DNA from: Runella sp. MFBS21
Lineage (GTDB): Bacteria; Bacteroidota; Bacteroidia; Cytophagales; Spirosomataceae
NCBI RefSeq assembly: GCF_029433105.1
Contig: NZ_JARNTW010000007.1
Span: forward strand, 186,001 to 250,000
Direction: 5' to 3'
Length of the DNA stretch: 64,000 nt
A model generated the notes under the pieces. That model was not told the origin of the DNA. It did no database searches and was given only the letters and a program-made list of their open reading frames with translations. Each line of letters starts with the position of its first letter. The stretch's first letter is position 1. Positions 59,360-64,000 of this stretch are shown here, piece after piece. A program made the translations under genes and the position numbers.

Positions 59360-60262
59360 CTACTTCTCTTCCCATTTGGATTTGATGCCTACTTTCTCAA
59401 ACAATTCAGACAAACTCAACTGCGTTTGACGAATATCTTGCCAATCTTTTAGGATGACTCCTAAGGTAGCTTCAACGAGTGATTTGTCGAGGTGGGTAAT
59501 GTGCATTTCGGCCAATGCTTGTGCCCAGTCAAGTGTTTCGGCAATGCCTGGCACTTTGTTGAGGCGTTGTTGGCGAAGTTCTTGCATAAAACCCGTGATT
59601 TGACGTGCCAAGGTAGCATCAATCTGCTCCACCTTGGATTTGACAATGGCCAGTTCTTTATCAAACGGCGGATAATCAATCCAGAGATACAAGCATCTTC
59701 GTCGAAGTGCTTCAGATAACTCCCGCGTGCGGTTACCAGTCAGAATGACGTAGGGAATATGGGTCGCTTTGATGGTGCCGATTTCGGGAATACTGATTTG
59801 CCAATCCGACAACATCTCTAGCAGAAAGCTTTCGAACTCTTCGTCGGCGCGGTCTATTTCATCAATCAATAAGACGGGTGCTTTTTCTTGAGTAATGGCT
59901 TGTAAAAGAGGACGTTTTAGGAGGAATTTTTCGCTAAATAAGGTGTGTTCAATAGTGGCAGTGTCTGTCTCATGGGTGGTACTTTCTGTCATTTTGAGAT
60001 AAAGCAATTGATGTTGATAATTCCACTCATAGATAGAATGGTTGGCATCTAGCCCCTCATAACATTGCAGCCGAATCAAATTGGTATGGAGTGCTTCTGC
60101 CATCACTTTGGCTATTTCTGTTTTGCCGACACCCGCAGGTCCTTCGATGAGCAAAGGCTTGTGAAGCTGCATTGCCAAAAAAACTGACATTGCAATGTAC
60201 TCGTCGGTGATGTAGCCACGATTAGCTAAAAGCGCCTGTACGGATGATAGAGTATGAGACAT
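59360..60262 (-). CDS. MoxR-family AAA+ ATPase
   Basis: The 300-residue protein has Walker A LLIEGPAGVGKTEIAKVMAEAL (near residue 40), Walker B VLLIDEIDRADEEFESFLLEMLSDWQ, sensor 1 VILTGNRTRELSEALRRRC (the arginine finger lies in this region), and a C-terminal helical domain. MoxR ATPases act as chaperones that mature metalloenzymes, and usually sit next to a VWA-domain gene. Here none is adjacent; the neighbours are kdsA and an amidohydrolase lipoprotein. The family resembles CoxD-type members. Starts with ATG at 60262. Confidence 0.9.
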   Translation of the reverse strand: MSHTLSSVQALLANRGYITDEYIAMSVFLAMQLHKPLLIEGPAGVGKTEIAKVMAEALHTNLIRLQCYEGLDANHSIYEWNYQHQLLYLKMTESTTHETDTATIEHTLFSEKFLLKRPLLQAITQEKAPVLLIDEIDRADEEFESFLLEMLSDWQISIPEIGTIKATHIPYVILTGNRTRELSEALRRRCLYLWIDYPPFDKELAIVKSKVEQIDATLARQITGFMQELRQQRLNKVPGIAETLDWAQALAEMHITHLDKSLVEATLGVILKDWQDIRQTQLSLSELFEKVGIKSKWEEK

Positions 60263-60303
60263 GACAGAAACGATTGGTAAATCCTACGATACTAAAGAGA
60301 ACT

Positions 60304-61437
60304 TTATTGAGGGAATTGGGACTTATCGATACCTGGAATGATTCTCAATGCATTTTTGTAATATACTTTCTTGAGTACATCATCCGGCAAACCCATGCCA
60401 TACATGCGCCAAAAGGCGTGGTATTTTTTGTGATAAGGAAAATATTCATCTTCTGTTTCAAGCACTCTAAAGTAAGTGGCGTATTCGGAAGGAACCCAAC
60501 TGTCTTTTCCAAACAAAATACGATCTTGCCACTTCGTAAAAAACTTTTTGGAAGCCCGTGGTTGACGGCCTAATTCGGCAATAACAGCTCCAATTTCGAC
60601 ATACATATTGGGGAATTTAGTCATGAGGCTATCGAGCTTTCGGAGGTCGTTGGGATACCACCCCATGTGGGCATTGATGAAGGTAGTTTTGGGATGACGT
60701 GCAAACACCGCGTGCTGTTCGCGAATAAGCGAATCAAAAGGCACCGGGTCGGTGTCGGTACGTTTGCGGCCTGCGTGAGTTTTGAGCTCAAGCCAGCGTT
60801 CGTTGTAGCGGTCGAGTGGGTCCCAAAAAGACTTGGGGTCGGCGGTATGAATAATGACGGGAATTCCTAACTCTCCGCATTTGGCCCAAATAGGGTCGAG
60901 ACGGGGGTCACTTACGGCGACCCGTTTGCCATCAGTATCTTTAATACCACTAAAACCAAGGCTTTTGTAAACTTTCATGCCTACGGCGCCCGCTTTTACA
61001 TCATCTTCGATTTGTTTGGCGGCGCGTTGCCCCCAGCCTGGCGAACCAATACCTTTTAGTTCTGGATTGGTAAAGACCATAAAACGTTTAGGGTAATTTT
61101 TGCGGACATTGGCAATAGCACCCGTAATGGTAGCGGTGCCGTCTTCCCATTGTTGTGAAAAACCTCGACCACTCAAATTGACCATAATGCCCATGTTGAG
61201 TTTATCCATTTCACTGATAAGTTCACCCAGATTTTGGCTATCCATTCGATATTGATGGTTATGGACATCAATAAAAGGGAATTTGGACCGTGTCACTTTA
61301 TGTTCGTCTACTTTTAGGGTAGATACGGGGTCATATTCCTCAAAACCAAGCGGCTGTGTAATGGGGCCATTTGAGGGGTTTTGGCCACAAGCTGCCAAAG
61401 CAATCAGGCTGGCTAAAAAAGTAAGAGAATGTTTCAT
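60304..61437 (-). CDS. Amidohydrolase-family lipoprotein
   Basis: The 377-residue protein has a lipoprotein signal (MKHSLTFLASLIALAACGQ, lipidated Cys17) and an amidohydrolase-2 type TIM barrel: FPFIDVHNHQYRMD (metal-binding HxH), GAVGMKVYKSLGFSGIKDTDG, PVIIHTADPKSFWDP (metal His), TTFINAHMGWYPNDL (His), MYVEIGAVIAELGRQP and ILFGKDSWVPSEYATYFRVLE (Asp). The metal ligands of the family are all visible. It should be anchored to a membrane facing the periplasm and hydrolyse an unknown substrate. It lies 42 bp before the MoxR gene on the same strand. Confidence 0.88.
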   Translation of the reverse strand: MKHSLTFLASLIALAACGQNPSNGPITQPLGFEEYDPVSTLKVDEHKVTRSKFPFIDVHNHQYRMDSQNLGELISEMDKLNMGIMVNLSGRGFSQQWEDGTATITGAIANVRKNYPKRFMVFTNPELKGIGSPGWGQRAAKQIEDDVKAGAVGMKVYKSLGFSGIKDTDGKRVAVSDPRLDPIWAKCGELGIPVIIHTADPKSFWDPLDRYNERWLELKTHAGRKRTDTDPVPFDSLIREQHAVFARHPKTTFINAHMGWYPNDLRKLDSLMTKFPNMYVEIGAVIAELGRQPRASKKFFTKWQDRILFGKDSWVPSEYATYFRVLETEDEYFPYHKKYHAFWRMYGMGLPDDVLKKVYYKNALRIIPGIDKSQFPQ

Positions 61438-61470
61438 GAGGATAGGCTAAAAGGTCAGACAATGAGGTAT

Positions 61471-61950
61471 TTATTTGTAAATTAAAGCTACACAGTGAGC
61501 AGCAATTCCTTCTTTTCGTCCCACAAATCCGATATGCTCAGAGGTGGTAGCTTTGATAGATACATCCTCTGCATCTATCTGCATTACCCCCGATAGGCAT
61601 TCTTTCATTTGGGGAATGTGGGGATTGAGTTTCGGCTCCTGAAGTACTACTGTGACATCTACATTGCCTACTTCATAGCCTGCTTCTCTAATCATTTCCA
61701 TTACTTTAGAGAGTAAAATTTTGCTGTCAACGCCCTTCCATTGAGGGTCTTTATCCGAAAAATGGTAGCCGATATTGCGCATATTAGCGGCTCCAAGGAG
61801 CGCATCACAAATGACATGGCAGATTACATCGGCATCCGAATGCCCCTTGGCACCGTGGGTATGTGGAATTTGGATGCCCCCAAGCCAAAACGGACGACCT
61901 TCTTCGAGCTGGTGTACGTCATAGCCGAGGCCAATTCTAAATTTGTTCAT
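61471..61950 (-). CDS. ispF: 2-C-methyl-D-erythritol 2,4-cyclodiphosphate synthase
   Basis: IspF makes the cyclic diphosphate intermediate of the MEP (non-mevalonate) isoprenoid pathway. The 159-residue protein has the zinc motif GLGYDVHQLEEGRPFWLGGIQIPHTHGAKGHSDADVICHVICDALLGAA and the CDP-binding end DVSIKATTSEHIGFVGRKEGIAAHCVALI. Family length and motifs are complete. It shows that isoprenoids here come from the MEP pathway. Downstream lies the amidohydrolase gene. Confidence 0.97.
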   Translation of the reverse strand: MNKFRIGLGYDVHQLEEGRPFWLGGIQIPHTHGAKGHSDADVICHVICDALLGAANMRNIGYHFSDKDPQWKGVDSKILLSKVMEMIREAGYEVGNVDVTVVLQEPKLNPHIPQMKECLSGVMQIDAEDVSIKATTSEHIGFVGRKEGIAAHCVALIYK

Positions 61951-61992
61951 GTTGTACAGAAAATCGGGTTACTATTATTTATATGGCTTTGG

Positions 61993-63231
61993 CTAGGCCA
62001 AAGCCCGGTAGTACATCGTTGAGCAGTTGGTCTCTTTTAAGATATTTTGTGCCTGCTGTTGGATGCCTTCCACTTGAATTGCCTGAATCTTCTCTGCTTC
62101 GTAGTTGACAAGTTCGGGGTTTCCGGCATTTGCGGCATAGGCTAGATTCATAGCTCTATTGAGGAGTTCGACCTCAGAGAAAGCCAAGGTAGATTCGGCT
62201 TGGTTTTTTACTTTTGAGAGTTCTTCTTCAGCAAGTTTGGTTTCTACTAGCTCTTGCAATATTTCTTTAACCGCCGCATCGGCTTCTTCAAGCGAAACAT
62301 TCGCATTGAGATTTCCTTGTATTACTATTAGTCCTGGGTCGATAGAGGCGGTATTGTAAGCATTGATATTGGCAAAAAGCTTACGCTCTTTCAGAAGTTT
62401 TTGATACAAACGCGCCGATTTTCCTCGTCCCAAAATATCACACATAAGATCGGCAGTATAATAATTATCCTCAAATCGGCCTGGCATATGATAGGCTTTA
62501 TAGAGTGCATTGAGGGGTACTTTGGCCTCCGTTTCCAAAAATCGGGAAGCGGTTTGAAGCGGTTCTTGGGGTAAATTTCTTACATATTTAGGCCCTGCCG
62601 GGATGCTACCAAACCATTTTTCGGCAAGGGCTTTGACTTGCGGCACCGTCACATCACCTGCCACCACCAAAATGGCATTGTTTGGGAGATAATATTTATA
62701 AAAAAAGTGCTTGACATCTTCCAGAGTAGCTTCTTCGATATGGCTAATTTCTTTGCCGATAGTAGCCCAGCGGTACGGGTGCGTGGTATAGGCCAAGGGA
62801 CGCAATTTCAACCACACGTCGCCGTAAGGCTGATTAAGGTAGCGTTGCTTAAACTCTTCAACTACTACTTTTTGCTGTACTTCAAGCACTTTGGGATCAA
62901 AAGAAAGACTTAACATTCGGTCTGACTCCAGCCAAAAAGCCGTTTCGAGATTGACAGATGGAAGGGTAATATAATAATTGGTAATGTCAGGAGATGTGAA
63001 GGCGTTGTTTTCTCCGCCTACTTTTTGAAGGGGTTCATCGTAAGAAGGAATGTGTTTTGAACCCCCAAACATAAGGTGTTCGAAAAGATGGGCAAATCCG
63101 GTTCGGTTTTCTTCTTCGTCACGAGAGCCTACATTGTACAAAATATTGACGGCTGCCATCGCGGTGGAGTGGTCTTCATGAACATATACTTCTAGGCCGT
63201 TGTCAAGAATAAAGTGCTCGTAATGAATCAT
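61993..63231 (-). CDS. M16-family zinc metallopeptidase
   Basis: The 412-residue protein has the inverted zinc motif TGFAHLFEHLMFGGSKHIPSYDEPLQKVGGENNAFTSPDITNYYITLP (HxxEH, with the downstream Glu in VVVEEFKQRYLNQPYGDVW) in its N-terminal half, and the second, inactive M16 repeat (AYHMPGRFEDNYYTADLMCDILGRGKSARLYQKLLKERKLF). No signal peptide is visible, so the protein may be cytoplasmic; many M16 peptidases of this type come in pairs, with a second, exported copy. Ends 42 bp before ispF. Confidence 0.92.
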   Translation of the reverse strand: MIHYEHFILDNGLEVYVHEDHSTAMAAVNILYNVGSRDEEENRTGFAHLFEHLMFGGSKHIPSYDEPLQKVGGENNAFTSPDITNYYITLPSVNLETAFWLESDRMLSLSFDPKVLEVQQKVVVEEFKQRYLNQPYGDVWLKLRPLAYTTHPYRWATIGKEISHIEEATLEDVKHFFYKYYLPNNAILVVAGDVTVPQVKALAEKWFGSIPAGPKYVRNLPQEPLQTASRFLETEAKVPLNALYKAYHMPGRFEDNYYTADLMCDILGRGKSARLYQKLLKERKLFANINAYNTASIDPGLIVIQGNLNANVSLEEADAAVKEILQELVETKLAEEELSKVKNQAESTLAFSEVELLNRAMNLAYAANAGNPELVNYEAEKIQAIQVEGIQQQAQNILKETNCSTMYYRALA

Positions 63232-63466
63232 ATAGGTTGGTCAGTGAATTTGAATCTCAAGCAAAAAGAGTGAAAATACCTCAAAATTGATTTTGATTAC
63301 GGAGATAAGTCATTGTTAGGATTGTAAAAAAAAACTATTTATTAAACTCTTTACTGTTTTTTTAACGTTAAGAACAAAGCTAAAGGTTTCAACCTGAATG
63401 CCCAAAAAATTGAAAAATACAGTCTATTTACTTTTTTAGATTACCAGTATTGACAGCCTGAATCCA

Positions 63467-64000
63467 TGAGAAAATTTTTGTTATTTGTTTTGTTGTGTAC
63501 ATCATTTATTTCAAAAGCCCAAGTCTTATATGATGCGCATACGCAAGAACTAGTCCTAAAGGCGATTGACCATATTTATGATTTTGAGTTTGGAGAAGCC
63601 GAGCCTTTGATGAAACAAATCAAGGCTAAATATCCTAATCATCCTCTTAATTCCCTCTTGAAAGCACTTCAGCTACAGTGGCAATACTTGCCCGTAAAAG
63701 ATAACAAAACCATGAGTGCGCAGTATTTGGCGCTTCTTCAAGATTGTATCAATAAAGCCAAAACGCTTGAAAAAGATGAGAAAACACGCCCCGAAGCAGC
63801 TTTTTTTTCGATGGCAGGGCATGGCTATATCGCTTTGGTACACAACTACAACGATGATAAAATGAAAGCCGCCGCCGAAGGCAAAAAAGCTTATAACTAT
63901 GTGATGGAAGGCTTTAAGTATATGGAACGCAATCCTGAGTTTTATTTTTCTTCAGGTCTTTATAATTATTATGTGATACGTTATCCAGAAGACCATCCCA
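63467..64000 (+). CDS. Exported helical (TPR-like) protein, N-terminal part (cut by window end)
   Basis: An ATG at 63467 opens a frame that is still open at base 64000 (178 codons so far). It begins with a signal peptide (MRKFLLFVLLCTSFISKAQ) and continues as helical repeats (LVLKAIDHIYDFEFGEAEPLMKQIKAKYPNHPLNSLLKALQLQWQYLP, AFFSMAGHGYIALVHNYNDDKMKAAAEGKKAYNYVMEGFKYM). The pattern looks like a tetratricopeptide-type solenoid, probably periplasmic. The full domain content cannot be known. It is divergent from the M16 gene over about 235 bp of AT-rich DNA. Confidence 0.75.

Noticed and set aside
1-64000. tRNA or rRNA genes
   Set aside because: I looked through the intergenic regions for cloverleaf arms and T-loop sequences and for long rRNA-like stretches and saw none; a tRNAscan or Infernal run would be needed to exclude them fully.

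Overview
The window looks like a chromosomal piece of a Bacteroidota bacterium, most likely a Cytophagales member. The taxon is inferred from gene content: a SusC/SusD pair, a protein with a type IX secretion sorting tail, 7TMR-DISM and LytS/LytTR two-component systems, weak or absent Shine-Dalgarno sequences, one TAnnTTTG-type promoter element, and a SAM-I riboswitch before metX. Base composition is moderately AT-rich, and clearly richer in AT at 45.4-48.9 kb.

Layout. 0-9 kb: the C-terminal part of a DUF2723 membrane protein, a DUF423 protein, a GT9 glycosyltransferase, dnaB, a DUF3108 protein, a putative aminopeptidase, metX with its riboswitch, and a DUF721 protein. 9-19 kb: a polysaccharide-utilisation-type locus read leftwards: ECF sigma factor, FecR anti-sigma, STN-containing SusC, SusD and a GH95 fucosidase-type enzyme. 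Genes of this kind normally form a trans-envelope signalling and uptake unit for a fucose- or galactose-containing glycan. 19-31 kb: oxyR, a LytS/LytTR pair, a GH92 alpha-mannosidase-type enzyme, a two-domain VOC protein, a T9SS cargo protein, and an overlapping 7TM kinase / NarL-type regulator pair behind a palindrome. 31-45 kb: housekeeping and sugar genes (AraC regulator, DUF983, rluD, infC without rpmI-rplT next to it, EamA transporter, Gfo/Idh/MocA oxidoreductase, SMP-30-like protein, DUF1080 protein, rhlE, Fur-family regulator, mog, PfkB kinase, AGE epimerase).

45.4-49.1 kb is the accessory region. One intact REP-associated tyrosine transposase (RAYT) element lies between inverted REP hairpins, together with two internally deleted ~147-bp derivatives and two truncated left ends. 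Hairpin arms show compensatory changes between copies. Among these copies lie short hypothetical genes, a gene tail with no head, and a candidate immunity gene whose ATG overlaps the stop codon of a beheaded toxin-like reading frame. The break in that frame coincides with a second, different palindrome.

49-64 kb: a TetR-like regulator coupled to an ABC1/UbiB-type kinase, a protein resembling D-apionate lactonases, an array of eleven ~57-bp hairpin repeats, SRPBCC and Crp/Fnr genes, a PL8 polysaccharide lyase, an NTF2-like lipoprotein, kdsA, a MoxR ATPase, an amidohydrolase lipoprotein, ispF, an M16 peptidase, and the start of a secreted or periplasmic protein cut by the window end.

No rRNA, tRNA or CRISPR array was recognised. 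All family calls come from reading motifs by eye; none was confirmed by a database search.
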